From: Rhodospirillaceae bacterium
GTDB taxonomy: Bacteria; Pseudomonadota; Alphaproteobacteria; UBA6615
Reading direction: 5' to 3'
Length of the DNA stretch: 64,000 bases
Assembly (NCBI GenBank): GCA_018667335.1
Contig: JABIVD010000035.1
Coordinates: 25,192 to 89,191 of the forward strand
The number at the start of each line of letters is the position of its first letter. The first letter of the stretch is position 1. A program made the translations under genes and the position numbers. The notes beneath the pieces were generated by a model. It was not told where the DNA came from, did no database searches, and worked only from the letters and a program-made list of their open reading frames with translations. Shown piece by piece: positions 41,543-50,325 of this stretch.

Positions 41543-41977
41543 ATGAAAACCATCAAACACATTTTCGCTTATCCGGTTGTCGCAACTGCTCTCATGGTCG
41601 CACCGCTCGGGTCGGCATGGGCCGGTGACGCCGAGACGAAAGCGATCGTCGAGCACCATTTGGCATCATTTGGTGCGGGCGACATGAAAGAAACGTTGGC
41701 TGACTACACCGAGACTTCGGTAATCGTGACGCAGGGCGGTGAGTTGCGCGGCTTGGAGGCAATCCAGGGATTGTTCACCGGGTTGTTTGCCGAGTTTGCC
41801 AAGCCCGGCGCCAGTTTCGACCTCAAGATCCTGTCGACGGCCAACAATGTCGGCTACATCGTCTGGTCGGCCGATACGGCGGACAATGTCTATGAACTGG
41901 GGTCCGACACCTACGTGATCGAAGGCGGCAAGATCGCCGTGCAGACGCTCGCCATTCAGGCCACGCCTAAGAAGTAA
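41543..41977 (+). CDS. Exported SnoaL-like/DUF4440 protein
   Basis: A 144-residue protein with a signal peptide (about residues 1-25, YPVVATALMVAPLGSAWAGD) and a nuclear-transport-factor-2-like domain. IVEHHLASFGAGDMKETLADY is the first helix with the family's typical aspartate and tyrosine pattern, SVIVTQGGELRGLEAIQGLF follows, and VWSADTADNVYELGSDTYVI forms the sheet. The function is unknown; some relatives are isomerases or small-molecule binders. CTGGGGAACA precedes the ATG. The divergent gap to the exported protein at 41347 is 195 bp. Confidence 0.82.
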   Translation: MKTIKHIFAYPVVATALMVAPLGSAWAGDAETKAIVEHHLASFGAGDMKETLADYTETSVIVTQGGELRGLEAIQGLFTGLFAEFAKPGASFDLKILSTANNVGYIVWSADTADNVYELGSDTYVIEGGKIAVQTLAIQATPKK

Positions 41978-42053
41978 CTCTAACGGTTGCGGGCGAACTG
42001 TGTCACAACATCCGCCGTCACGATGTGCGCCCGTAACCGTATGAGCATCCAAA

Positions 42054-42302
42054 ATGTCTGATTTCTACAGCCCCGACCTGGGCATGAATCCAGACGACCC
42101 GTTCGCGCGTGACGCGGACGGCAAGCTGGTACGCCGAGGCTACTGGCTCGACATGGGTGATCGTTCCGTGATCATGGCCATGACTCAGGGCGTCGGTGCA
42201 GCCCTGGCCAACGAACATAAGCGCGCGCATCTGGACGACATCGGGCGCGCACATCTTGTTGACCAGATATGCATTCAGGAGATCATCCCGCCGGAAGCGT
42301 GA
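42054..42302 (+). CDS. Small hypothetical protein
   Basis: An 82-residue acidic-basic mixed protein of unknown function. It starts MSDFYSPDLGMNPDDPFARD, has RRGYWLDMGDRSVIMAMTQGVGAALANEHK, described here as about residues 27-56, and ends IQEIIPPEA. It has no signal, no helix long enough for a membrane and no cysteine cluster. The ribosome binding site is weak. The codon composition looks coding and no better frame overlaps it, so it is kept at modest confidence. Its stop lies 7 bp from the convergent NIPSNAP gene. Confidence 0.5.
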   Translation: MSDFYSPDLGMNPDDPFARDADGKLVRRGYWLDMGDRSVIMAMTQGVGAALANEHKRAHLDDIGRAHLVDQICIQEIIPPEA

Positions 42303-42309
42303 GTTCCGC

Positions 42310-42945
42310 TTATTTCAGCGGCGAGAAGCCCGCCGGGAAGAGCATCGTCGAATGCATCTCCTCAAGGTCTTCGCGCCCGGCGGCTGCAAACTCCTGCCAA
42401 GCAGATTCCTTCGCGATACCGTTGCGCGCTTCCATGCGCTGTTCGAGACTCGCATAGGCCCAGAGATGGCAGACCTCGTTGGGGTTCGGCCCCTCGGTGA
42501 TCCAGGCGCATACATTTTTCGAATATTTCTCACGCACCGGCATGACATCGATGAAGCGCTTCATCCACGGTACGGCCTTGCCGGGCTTCAGGCGATAGTT
42601 GCGGAATTCGTAGAAATTGCCTTCGGTTTCCGGGGCCACCAGATCCTTGGCCGGATTCAGGAAACGCGTCGTTTGATTGACCAGTAGGGGGCGCAAGGTC
42701 GGGACGTACTTCTTCGTCCAGTCTTCATTCTTGCCGAGTTCCGCACGCAGGCGCGCGCGCTCCTCAAAACTGTCGTAGCGCCACAGATGCATGACCTGGT
42801 TCAATGGCCCGATTTCCGTGAACCAGTAGCCCTCCAGGACTCCGTAGTCATTGCCGCGTGCCTTTCGGCCGACCTCTTCGTTGACCTTGAGAATGTCCGG
42901 TACGGCGCCAGCGCTCGCGGTATATGTGCGCAGTTCATGAAGCAT
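42310..42945 (-). CDS. NIPSNAP family protein
   Basis: A 211-residue protein with two NIPSNAP (dimeric alpha-beta barrel) repeats. The first begins MLHELRTYTASAGAVPDILK and has LNQVMHLWRYDSFEERARLR. The second begins FYEFRNYRLKPGKAVPWMKR and has NEVCHLWAYASLEQRMEARN. The doubling is normal for bacterial members. Function is unknown; structural relatives are monooxygenase-like or bind small ligands. GGGGGAAGAAAC precedes the ATG. It stands 121 bp from the stress-like protein gene upstream on the same strand. Confidence 0.88.
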   Translation of the reverse strand: MLHELRTYTASAGAVPDILKVNEEVGRKARGNDYGVLEGYWFTEIGPLNQVMHLWRYDSFEERARLRAELGKNEDWTKKYVPTLRPLLVNQTTRFLNPAKDLVAPETEGNFYEFRNYRLKPGKAVPWMKRFIDVMPVREKYSKNVCAWITEGPNPNEVCHLWAYASLEQRMEARNGIAKESAWQEFAAAGREDLEEMHSTMLFPAGFSPLK

Positions 42946-43066
42946 GTTTCTTCCCCCTTTGAACGTCTATTTAATTGCTGCGTAGCCTGATGCGCGACCA
43001 CGCGCAAAGCAAGGGCGACCGATCTGTTTTCTTGGGGGTTTTCCGGTTTTGGGCGCGTCGTCGCCG

Positions 43067-43627
43067 TCAGTCGATCGGCCAGACCGTCGGCGGGAGGGGG
43101 GCGGTTCGGTGGATGTGATTCGCACCGGACTGCGCCAGGACGGCTTCGGCCTTTTTTGCCGCGTTTTCACCTTCGGCACGCACCCAGCAAATAATGCCGC
43201 CGTCATGGGCGCTTTGCTCCAGCCGATGGTGCCAATGCTCGTCGCTGATGCGGCTCAGGAACCCTCCCAGATTGTCCTCGGTCTCGGCGGCAGCGCCGGT
43301 CGAAACGCCGATCGGTCCGCCAACGGCGAACGCGGCTGCCGCTGTCCCTATTTGGGCGACGACGGCCAGGCTGTCGGACAGAAAATCAATCATGTCTTTC
43401 AGATATTCGTGAGATTCGAGACTGTCGCGCGGCGTATCCATCCGGTCTGCAAGTTCACCGGATTTCGGTAGTGTGCCGAAGTGATCGATGATCGCCTGAT
43501 GGTCGCCCAGAATGCTGATGTCGTTGCGGCGATGGCCGCCTTTGACGAGTTTTTCGATTGCGGTTGTGAAGGTGTCCACATTGTCGAAAACGCCGACCAC
43601 GAGGCATTCCTGAGATTTGTCCGTCAT
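43067..43627 (-). CDS. Hypothetical protein with a ferredoxin-like start and hydrophobic glycine-rich middle
   Basis: A 186-residue protein of no family I can name with certainty; it resembles general-stress or DUF1269-like proteins. The start ECLVVGVFDNVDTFTTAIEK and GGHRRNDISILG look like the dodecin-sized or heavy-metal-binding ferredoxin-like repeat. A central hydrophobic glycine- and alanine-rich region (about residues 90-115) could insert in a membrane, and the C-terminal half repeats the beta-alpha pattern with GGIICWVRAEGENAAKKAE. The ATG follows GAGTGAGACGAT. It is alone between the NIPSNAP and monooxygenase genes. Confidence 0.65.
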   Translation of the reverse strand: MTDKSQECLVVGVFDNVDTFTTAIEKLVKGGHRRNDISILGDHQAIIDHFGTLPKSGELADRMDTPRDSLESHEYLKDMIDFLSDSLAVVAQIGTAAAAFAVGGPIGVSTGAAAETEDNLGGFLSRISDEHWHHRLEQSAHDGGIICWVRAEGENAAKKAEAVLAQSGANHIHRTAPLPPTVWPID

Positions 43628-43723
43628 ATCGTCTCACTCCGGTTGCCGGTTGTTAGGTGCGAGCCTGACATGATGTTTGTGTGTTCGGGATGATCGAGAT
43701 CAACCGGATGAGCCAGTTGCAGG

Positions 43724-45373
43724 TCAGCTGTCTCCCGTGACCTGTGCCCAGAGTCTGTCTGGTGTATCGGGGGCGGCGTTGCCGCGCCAGGCAATGTGGT
43801 GGTCAGGACGTAGCAACACCAGATCGACACCGTAGGCGTCGCGCACGTCCTGCGAAGCGATATCGACGACCGCATGGGGAATTTTTCGCGCCACTGCCGC
43901 GTCGGTCAAAGCGCTGACGTCGGGCGGGATCTCCGAGAGCCGCAGCAGCGTGAAGTTCAGGCTGCATCTGTCGAACAGGGCGTCGTTTGGCCCCAGCCAG
44001 ACATGGGGCGCTCGCCCGCCGGGGACCGCGCTGGGGACATACTCGAAGGGTGAGTCCGCAGGTGCCTCGGATCCGTCGTGCGCAATCAGGCCTGATCCGT
44101 CATATCGCGCGCCGAGCTGGATGCCGAGCGAACGAAATTCCTCCGTGAACGTCGCGAGATGCGCGCCGATGCGTTCGCGTTCGGCCGTTCCCTCCGGCGT
44201 ATCGTCTTCGAGGGTTGGGGGGATTTCGAGCCCGGCGACCGCACTTGCAAACTGGTGCGACATGGTCGTGTTGCGAATGCCGATGGGCCGCCTCTCGGCC
44301 TCGTAAGAGTCCAGAAGGGATGGCGGCGCCCAGCCCTGAACCACGGCTGCGAGTTTCCAGCCGAGATTGGCCGTATCGTCGACGCCTGTGTTCATGCCAA
44401 ACCCGCCCGTGGGCGTGAACAGGTGGACTGAGTCGCCGGCCATCAGAACCCGGCCGTCCTGATAGCGGTCTGCGACGAGCGCCAGCCCGGCCATCCAGGA
44501 TTTGACCGACAACACCTCGACGGGAATATCCGCACCGACGCATCCCAGGAAAGCCGCCGCGGCGTCGACCGTGGTTTCGTCCTCGTCCGGTGGCATGCGC
44601 GTCAGGACCACGTACTTTCCCTTGGCGTCGAGCGTCGCAACGCTCGCGCGGTCGTCCTCGTTGATTGTCCAGTAGTGCCAGCCGGGCTCGAATTTCATTG
44701 TTTTCGCGAGGGCCGGCGCATCCACATAGGTGGATAGCATGCGGCCGCGCATGAAAGTTTCGTCCTCGCCACCCTTGCCGGCATAGCCGATCCCGAGGGA
44801 CTGACGAACTGTCGAACGGGCGCCGTCACAACCGATCAGCCAGTCACAGCTGATTCCCAGTCGCTCCCCGTCTGCAACGCGCTCGACTGTCGCTGCTACA
44901 CCATCTGCGTCCTGCGCGAACTCGATCAGGCGATGCCCGAAGCGCACGTCGACTGACGGCAGCGTGTCCACCCGGGCCTTGAGGATGGGTTCGATGAAGA
45001 AGAAATTCGCGCGGTGAATGGGCTCGGGCGTTTGCGCGGTCTGGACCGGGTCAGCGAGTTTCTCCGCGGTCGACGGCATCGGCAGACGCGCCAGTTCCCA
45101 GCCCGCAAATCGGGTCGCATAGACGACATCCGTGGCATGGTCGGTCGGCAAACCTGCCGTGCGGATCTCTTCGGACAATCCCAGGCGGCGATAGTGTTCC
45201 ATCGTCCGGGAGTTGAGCGAATTGCCCTGCGGGTGGGTGGCGGTCGTCTCTTCTTCGCTGATCAGAATGCAGGGGACATCGCGGCTGCCGAGTTCGACGG
45301 CCAGAGAGAGCCCCACCATGCCGCCGCCAACGATCAGAACCGGGGTCTTCGTGCTTGTGCTTTTAGTGGCCAA
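43724..45373 (-). CDS. FAD-dependent aromatic monooxygenase (PheA/MhpA-like)
   Basis: A roughly 549-residue class A flavin monooxygenase, which hydroxylates aromatic or quinone-like substrates with NAD(P)H and O2. The FAD motif PVLIVGGGMVGLSLAVEL (about residues 10-27) is followed by DWLIGCDGARSTVRQSLG (second motif) and VLMAGDSVHLFTPTGGFG (third motif). The C-terminal thioredoxin-like domain ends with the family's DLVLLRPDHHIAWRG. The start is uncertain: TTG 45373 has GAGAG at a good distance, while a GTG at 45430 would add 19 basic residues. It diverges from the membrane-protein pair at 45524. Unlike the frameshifted homologue at 50891, this copy is intact. Confidence 0.85.
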   Translation of the reverse strand: MATKSTSTKTPVLIVGGGMVGLSLAVELGSRDVPCILISEEETTATHPQGNSLNSRTMEHYRRLGLSEEIRTAGLPTDHATDVVYATRFAGWELARLPMPSTAEKLADPVQTAQTPEPIHRANFFFIEPILKARVDTLPSVDVRFGHRLIEFAQDADGVAATVERVADGERLGISCDWLIGCDGARSTVRQSLGIGYAGKGGEDETFMRGRMLSTYVDAPALAKTMKFEPGWHYWTINEDDRASVATLDAKGKYVVLTRMPPDEDETTVDAAAAFLGCVGADIPVEVLSVKSWMAGLALVADRYQDGRVLMAGDSVHLFTPTGGFGMNTGVDDTANLGWKLAAVVQGWAPPSLLDSYEAERRPIGIRNTTMSHQFASAVAGLEIPPTLEDDTPEGTAERERIGAHLATFTEEFRSLGIQLGARYDGSGLIAHDGSEAPADSPFEYVPSAVPGGRAPHVWLGPNDALFDRCSLNFTLLRLSEIPPDVSALTDAAVARKIPHAVVDIASQDVRDAYGVDLVLLRPDHHIAWRGNAAPDTPDRLWAQVTGDS

Positions 45374-45523
45374 TGAAACTCTCGCTGTCGGGGTTACCGG
45401 TCCGCGAAAAGCACCGGATTTACTCTTCACGACGCAGATGCGGCGTGTACGGTCTGAATATAGTGCTTGGAAACCGGGTCATGAACCGGGGAAAATTAAC
45501 ACGCGTTATTCTGGGAGGGGACG

Positions 45524-45961
45524 ATGGATCTGGAATTCTTCATTCACGTGTCGCTGGTGGGCATGCTGGCGACCTATATGCATCTTGTTGGCGCGCTGTG
45601 GGCGGACCGATATGGCCTGCCGCGGATCGATCTGCCGCGCGGCATGACCCAGCTTACCTTTGGCGATTCGTTCGAGGGCCCCGCGCCCTATGGTTGGGGC
45701 ATCGCCGTCATCCATGTGAACGGAATCGCCTTTGCGCTGCTCTATGCCACCGTGATTGCCCAGTATCTGCCGGGCGAACCCTATATCAAGGGGCTGATCT
45801 TCGGCGGAATTCTGTATCTCGGCGCGATGTTCATCTTTGTGCCGTTCTTCCTGAAGGACGGGTTCTTCGGCTCCAAAGGGCACCCCATGGGCTGGCTGAC
45901 CGCGCTGGTCATTCACCTGATCTACGGGCTGTTCGTCGGCTGGTTGTCGCCGATCCTGTAA
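45524..45961 (+). CDS. Four-helix membrane protein, tandem copy 1
   Basis: A 145-residue integral membrane protein with about four hydrophobic helices; I do not recognise a named family. It begins MDLEFFIHVSLVGMLATYMH and has a conserved-looking loop (PRIDLPRGMTQLTFGDSFEG, about residues 36-55) that may sit at the membrane surface. It then has PAPYGWGIAVIHVNGIAFALLY and ends in HLIYGLFVGWLSPIL. The loop is identical in the next gene, which indicates its functional weight. GGGAGGGGACG precedes the ATG. Confidence 0.78.
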   Translation: MDLEFFIHVSLVGMLATYMHLVGALWADRYGLPRIDLPRGMTQLTFGDSFEGPAPYGWGIAVIHVNGIAFALLYATVIAQYLPGEPYIKGLIFGGILYLGAMFIFVPFFLKDGFFGSKGHPMGWLTALVIHLIYGLFVGWLSPIL

Positions 45962-46035
45962 ATCATCGGCCTTCCGCCGGTGCGACGCAGCGCAGCATAC
46001 GGTAGGATGGGCCGAAGATATCTGGGGGTAGAGAG

Positions 46036-46473
46036 ATGGATCTGGAATTTTTCGTTCACGTGTCGCTGGTGGGAATTCTCGCGACCTACATGCTGATCGT
46101 CTCGGCGCTTTGGGCCGAGCGATTTGGCCTGCCGCGGATCGATCTGCCGCGCGGGATGACGCAGCTCACATTTGGAGATTCGTTCGAGGGTCCGGCCCCC
46201 TACGGCTGGGGCATCTTCATCATTATGATGAACGGTATCGCCTTCGCGTTCCTCTATGCGACCGTGTTCGCCCAGTATCTGCCGGGCGAATTATGGATGC
46301 GCGGCATTATCTATGCCGTCATTCTCTATTTCGGCGCGATGTTGATCTTTGTACCGTTTTTCCTGCGCGACGGTTTCTTCGGCATGAAAGGGCACAAGAT
46401 GGGATGGCTCACATCCCTGATCCTGCACCTTTGGTACGGACTGATCCTCGGCTGGCTGTCGCCGATCCTTTAA
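46036..46473 (+). CDS. Four-helix membrane protein, tandem copy 2
   Basis: A 145-residue protein of the same length as the preceding one, and mostly identical to it, so the pair arose by tandem duplication. The shared surface loop (PRIDLPRGMTQLTFGDSFEG) is unchanged; replacements such as HVNG to MMNG and YIKG to WMRG fall in membrane helices or their edges. The upstream DNA of both copies also carries a similar GGGAG-type site. Function is unknown; a small transporter or electron-carrier-associated protein are only guesses. It converges on the 2OG oxygenase gene. Confidence 0.78.
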   Translation: MDLEFFVHVSLVGILATYMLIVSALWAERFGLPRIDLPRGMTQLTFGDSFEGPAPYGWGIFIIMMNGIAFAFLYATVFAQYLPGELWMRGIIYAVILYFGAMLIFVPFFLRDGFFGMKGHKMGWLTSLILHLWYGLILGWLSPIL

Positions 46474-46506
46474 CGGTAGACCGCGATCCGGCCCGCGCGT
46501 GAATCC

Positions 46507-47541
46507 CTAAAAGTCGAATCTGCTCTCTTCGGGTGTCGGCGGTTCAGGCTGTGACTTCCCGATCTCGTCGAGATAGTTCTGGTTCACATACCAGTCGCGG
46601 TAATCCAGGAAGCGCACCGGCTTGTATTTCGGCGGGTTGTCCGGGCTGACGCAGGTCGGCATCGGATCCGCGAGCGTGTCCCAGGACGGGCTGAAGAAGA
46701 AGGCCAGCGAATAGCGATCCTTCTTCGGCGGAATGACCCGGTGCGGGGTCGCCATGAAGCGGCCGTTGGTCCAGCGGTTCAGGAATTCACCGGTATTGAC
46801 GATGATCGCGCCCTCGATCGTGTTGGCCGGCAGCCAGCGACCCGATTGGGTCTGGATCTGCAGGCCGGGCGTGTCGGTGACGGGCAGTAGGGTGATGAAG
46901 CCGTGATCGCGATGCGGCGCGATCCCGAACTGATTCTCCTCGCCGTCGACCGCCGGATAATGCTGGTTGCGGGTCGTCCATAGCGGATCATCGAACAGGC
47001 CGTCGAAATAATCCGCCGGCAGGTCGAGCGCGCGGGCATACAGCGGCAGCAACGCGTGACCGAGGGTCTCCATCTCGCCGTAATATTCGAGCATCTCGGC
47101 CTTCCAGCCGGGCAGCAATGCCTCGTCGGGCCACTGGTTCGGACCGAAATAGGGGATCAGGTTCGCCTCGACCCCGGGATGATCGGCCGGGCGCTCGCGC
47201 ACGATGCGCAGCATCTCGTTGAGATCGGGCTTGGTGTTCTCGTTTACCGTGGACGAGACATAGATCGTCGATCCCGGCGGGACATAGTTCTCGTGCTTGC
47301 GCTTTTCGGTGTCCGGCAGGTCGAAGAAGCGGATGAGATTTTTGTGGGTCCGTTCGATCAGTGGATGCGGCACATTGTGGTTGATGGCGAAGTAGAAGCC
47401 GACATTTTCCTGAGCGTGGCGCAGTTCGGCGGCGAGTTCTTCCAGCGCGCCGTCTTCGCCCGCGAGGTATGGGCCGAAATCGAGGATGGGAATTTCCTCA
47501 TCGGCGAATTCTTCGGGGATGACAATTTCTGCGTTCGACAT
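46507..47541 (-). CDS. IPNS-like 2OG-Fe(II) oxygenase
   Basis: A 344-residue non-heme iron oxygenase of the isopenicillin-N-synthase group. The DIOX_N domain is IPILDFGPYLAGEDGALEEL, given in part, at about residues 13-32. The metal triad is H and D in APHRDHGFITLL and H in FMATPHRVIPP, and the 2-oxoglutarate-binding RxS is in DRYSLAFFFSP. The end with SPDNPPKYKPVRFLDYRDWY is also family-typical. Substrate unknown. A second IPNS-like oxygenase at 54120 shares these features but reads RYA at the RxS site. It lies 110 bp downstream of the TPP enzyme on the same strand. Confidence 0.9.
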   Translation of the reverse strand: MSNAEIVIPEEFADEEIPILDFGPYLAGEDGALEELAAELRHAQENVGFYFAINHNVPHPLIERTHKNLIRFFDLPDTEKRKHENYVPPGSTIYVSSTVNENTKPDLNEMLRIVRERPADHPGVEANLIPYFGPNQWPDEALLPGWKAEMLEYYGEMETLGHALLPLYARALDLPADYFDGLFDDPLWTTRNQHYPAVDGEENQFGIAPHRDHGFITLLPVTDTPGLQIQTQSGRWLPANTIEGAIIVNTGEFLNRWTNGRFMATPHRVIPPKKDRYSLAFFFSPSWDTLADPMPTCVSPDNPPKYKPVRFLDYRDWYVNQNYLDEIGKSQPEPPTPEESRFDF

Positions 47542-47651
47542 GTCGTGCCTCGTACGTTTTTCCGAACCTGTGGCGCGATGTTAACGCAGATTTTGAAACG
47601 GACAAGCGCGGCGTTGCCGTGGCTCAGAATGTGAGCGGGCTGAAAGGGTTG

Positions 47652-49388
47652 CTATTCTGGCCGCATGCCACGCGCAGCTTCGATGGCGAGGGGCGAGTAA
47701 ATCGCCTGGCGCATGCTTTCGGACCTGTCGATGATCACATCGATCACCGCGGGCTTGTCCTGGGCCAGGCCCGCGCGGAGGGCATCACCAATGTCCGCAG
47801 GATTCTCGATGCGCTCGGCCCAGGCACCGCAAGCCCGCGCGATGGCGGCATAGTCGGTGTCGGGAAAGTCGTTGCCGTGGGACTGGTTGCCCATGCCTTC
47901 GGCGGTCATGCCGAGGCGGGAATTGTTCATCACCACATAGACAGGGTTGGCGCCGTATTGCACAGCCGTCAGCAGCACATGCATCTGCATGGCAAAACCG
48001 CCGTCGCTGCAGATACCGATTGCCGGACGCGTGGGGTCGAGGATCTTGGCGCACAGCGCTGCGGGCAAGGACCAGCTGACGCCGCCCAGGCCGCCGGAGC
48101 CGAAATAGCTGTTGGGACGCCGGGTCTGGAAAAAATGATTCATCCAGTGCCTGTTGCTGCCGGCATCCGTGCAGACGACTGCCTCGGCCGGGACTGCGGC
48201 ATGGATCTCCGCGACCAGCCGCTGGGGCGCGATCGGGACGTTGGCGGAAGCAAGCATGGGGTCGGCGAAGAACTTACGCGCCGCCTTCAGGTCGGTCAGG
48301 GCCTTCCTTCGGGCGGAGGCTGTGGGTGTGTCGATGCGACCTTCGAGCCCCGCGAGCAGAAGTTGCAGGGTCTCGTCGGCGTCGCCCGCGAGCGCGACCT
48401 CGGCCGGGATGGTCCAGGAAGCGTTGCGCGGCTCGATATCGATCTGGACGATCCGCTGGCGGTTCGGGTCGAACATCTGCGGGTGCTCGAAGCAGGTGTC
48501 CTGGGGCTTCAGGCGGCAGCCGACCACCAGGATTGTGTCCGCCATGCCGACGATCTCGTTGGCCAGCGGCAGGCCGGTGTAACCCATCGGGCCGGCGGCC
48601 ATGTCGTGGGTCTCGGCGATGGCGCTCTTGCCGAGGACCGAGGTGACCACCGGTGCGCCGAGCAAATCGGCCAGGGCCGCGAGCGTCTCCGACGCATGGG
48701 AGATGCGCACGCCGTTGCCCGCGACGATGACCGGCACCTTGGCGGCGGCAAGCACATCCAGCGCGGCGTCGATGGCGGCGGTGGGCGGCACGGACTTGCT
48801 GACGTTCAGCAGGCGGTTGGTGTCGTGGATCTCCGGCAGGGCGTTGTCCGCAACCGGATCGCGCAACGTGTTGGCGCGGAACAGGCAGGCAGTGGGGCCG
48901 GGGCGGCCGGTGATCGCGTGCTTGTAGGCGAGCTGTACGCTCATCACCGCCTCGCGCGCAGTGTGCGCGACCGCCGTGTATTTGGTCGCCGACTTGAACA
49001 TGCCTGCGAGGTCGAACGAGCCGTAATGGCCTGCACCCGACTGGATCGGGCCATGCATGACGAACTCGTTGTGGTCCGACAGCTCCGTCAGGACGAGCAT
49101 CGGGGACGAGGCCAGGAATGCCTCGATCACGCCGAACATGCCGGTTGAGCCGGTGAATCCGCCCTGACCGGCGAATACGCCCGGCTTGCCCGTCAGTTTG
49201 CCGTACATGTCGGCCATGCAGGACGCGGTCTGCTCGTCGCGGGGCACGATGGCCCGGATTTTGTCCTGGCGGTCGTGGAGTGCGCGGTAGATGTCCATCG
49301 TCGCGCCGCCGGGCAGGCCGAAGAAATGTTCGGTCCCCGCCTCGATCAGGCAATCGACGATCCGTTCTGCCGCGACCCGTTCGGCCAT
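47652..49388 (-). CDS. Thiamine diphosphate-dependent enzyme (acetolactate synthase-like)
   Basis: A 578-residue three-domain TPP enzyme related to acetolactate synthase, benzoylformate decarboxylase and oxalyl-CoA decarboxylase. The catalytic glutamate is E52 in VPRDEQTASCMADMYGK, the middle domain has PVIVAGNGVRISHASETL, and the TPP/Mg site is GICSDGGFAMQMHVLLTA with VVMNNSRLGM 25-30 residues later. The start at 49388 (MAERVAAER) follows GGGGGAG; the longer frame to 49451 lacks family sequence. True acetolactate synthase would come with a small subunit, which is absent, so a catabolic 2-keto acid decarboxylase or lyase is more likely. Confidence 0.88.
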   Translation of the reverse strand: MAERVAAERIVDCLIEAGTEHFFGLPGGATMDIYRALHDRQDKIRAIVPRDEQTASCMADMYGKLTGKPGVFAGQGGFTGSTGMFGVIEAFLASSPMLVLTELSDHNEFVMHGPIQSGAGHYGSFDLAGMFKSATKYTAVAHTAREAVMSVQLAYKHAITGRPGPTACLFRANTLRDPVADNALPEIHDTNRLLNVSKSVPPTAAIDAALDVLAAAKVPVIVAGNGVRISHASETLAALADLLGAPVVTSVLGKSAIAETHDMAAGPMGYTGLPLANEIVGMADTILVVGCRLKPQDTCFEHPQMFDPNRQRIVQIDIEPRNASWTIPAEVALAGDADETLQLLLAGLEGRIDTPTASARRKALTDLKAARKFFADPMLASANVPIAPQRLVAEIHAAVPAEAVVCTDAGSNRHWMNHFFQTRRPNSYFGSGGLGGVSWSLPAALCAKILDPTRPAIGICSDGGFAMQMHVLLTAVQYGANPVYVVMNNSRLGMTAEGMGNQSHGNDFPDTDYAAIARACGAWAERIENPADIGDALRAGLAQDKPAVIDVIIDRSESMRQAIYSPLAIEAARGMRPE

Positions 49389-49550
49389 GCCACGCTCCCC
49401 CAAAAGTACGTTCGTTGGTGGCGAGGGTAGCGAAGTTTGCGCGGCGGGCAAGGGCGACTGGAAAGTCCCGGCTGGAAAATCTCTGGCACTCGAAAAACAT
49501 GCCCGGACGGGTTATCAAGTTTGGACGATTAAAGCGGGGGAGTTTGTGAC

Positions 49551-50321
49551 GTGAGCAATTGGGTGCGGTTTGAAACGGATGGCGTGACGGGCATCGGCAC
49601 GCTGGAGGGCGATTCCATCGCGGTCCATGACGGCGACATGTTCGCCGAGTCGATGGCGACGGGCGAAACACTCGCGCGCGAAGCGGTAGCGTTGCTGACA
49701 CCCTGCGTGCCCGGCAAGTTTATCGCCCTGTGGAACAATTCACGTTCGGCAGCCGAGAAGCAGGGGCTGGATCAGCCGGAATACCCTTTGTTCTTCCTGA
49801 AGCCGTCGACGACCTATCTCGCGCCGGGCGGCGTCATTCGCAAACCCGCCGCCTATGATGGTCGGGTGATCTATGAGGCCGAGCTGGGCATCGTCATCGG
49901 GAAGGCCGTCAGCAACGCCGGCGAGGCCGCGGCGGCTGAAGCGATCTTCGGCTACACCTGCGTCAACGACGTGACGGCGATGCAGCTGCTCGACGCCGAC
50001 CCTTCGTTTCCCCAGTGGGCGCGCGCCAAGGGCTTCGACACGTTCGGCGCGTTCGGGCCGGCGATCGTCACCGACACGGATATCTCCGGCAGCGCGATCC
50101 GTGCCGAGCTCAACGGCCGCGAGCGCCAGAACTACGCGGTGGCGGACCTGTTCATGCAGCCTGCCGAGATCGTCGCCAAACTGTCCCAGTCGATGACCCT
50201 GGAGCCGGGCGATTTGATCGCCTGCGGCACGGGGCCGGGCGCGTTGCCGATGAAGCCGGGTGCGACCATCGATGTGATCATCGACGGCATCGGCACCCTG
50301 TCAAACACCTACGAGGCCTAA
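49551..50321 (+). CDS. Fumarylacetoacetate hydrolase family protein
   Basis: A 256-residue FAH-superfamily enzyme (HpcE/UGL-type hydrolase, isomerase or decarboxylase of ring-cleavage products). PLFFLKPSTTYLAPGG is the conserved pre-metal segment, RVIYEAELGIVIGKAV carries the metal-binding glutamates, and IFGYTCVNDVTAMQL the aspartate. The tail LEPGDLIACGTGPGA is also hallmark. The GTG start follows GGGGGAGTTT. The next gene, a carboxymuconolactone decarboxylase-family protein, begins 4 bp after its stop, then a flavin hydroxylase follows, so the three read as one aromatic-type catabolic operon. Confidence 0.9.
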   Translation: MSNWVRFETDGVTGIGTLEGDSIAVHDGDMFAESMATGETLAREAVALLTPCVPGKFIALWNNSRSAAEKQGLDQPEYPLFFLKPSTTYLAPGGVIRKPAAYDGRVIYEAELGIVIGKAVSNAGEAAAAEAIFGYTCVNDVTAMQLLDADPSFPQWARAKGFDTFGAFGPAIVTDTDISGSAIRAELNGRERQNYAVADLFMQPAEIVAKLSQSMTLEPGDLIACGTGPGALPMKPGATIDVIIDGIGTLSNTYEA

Positions 50322-50325
50322 CGCG

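Noticed and set aside
48274..49701. A 475-codon minus-strand frame overlapping the TPP enzyme in another frame
   Set aside because: Extremely arginine-rich, typical of an out-of-frame reading of GC-rich DNA; the TPP frame has all family motifs.
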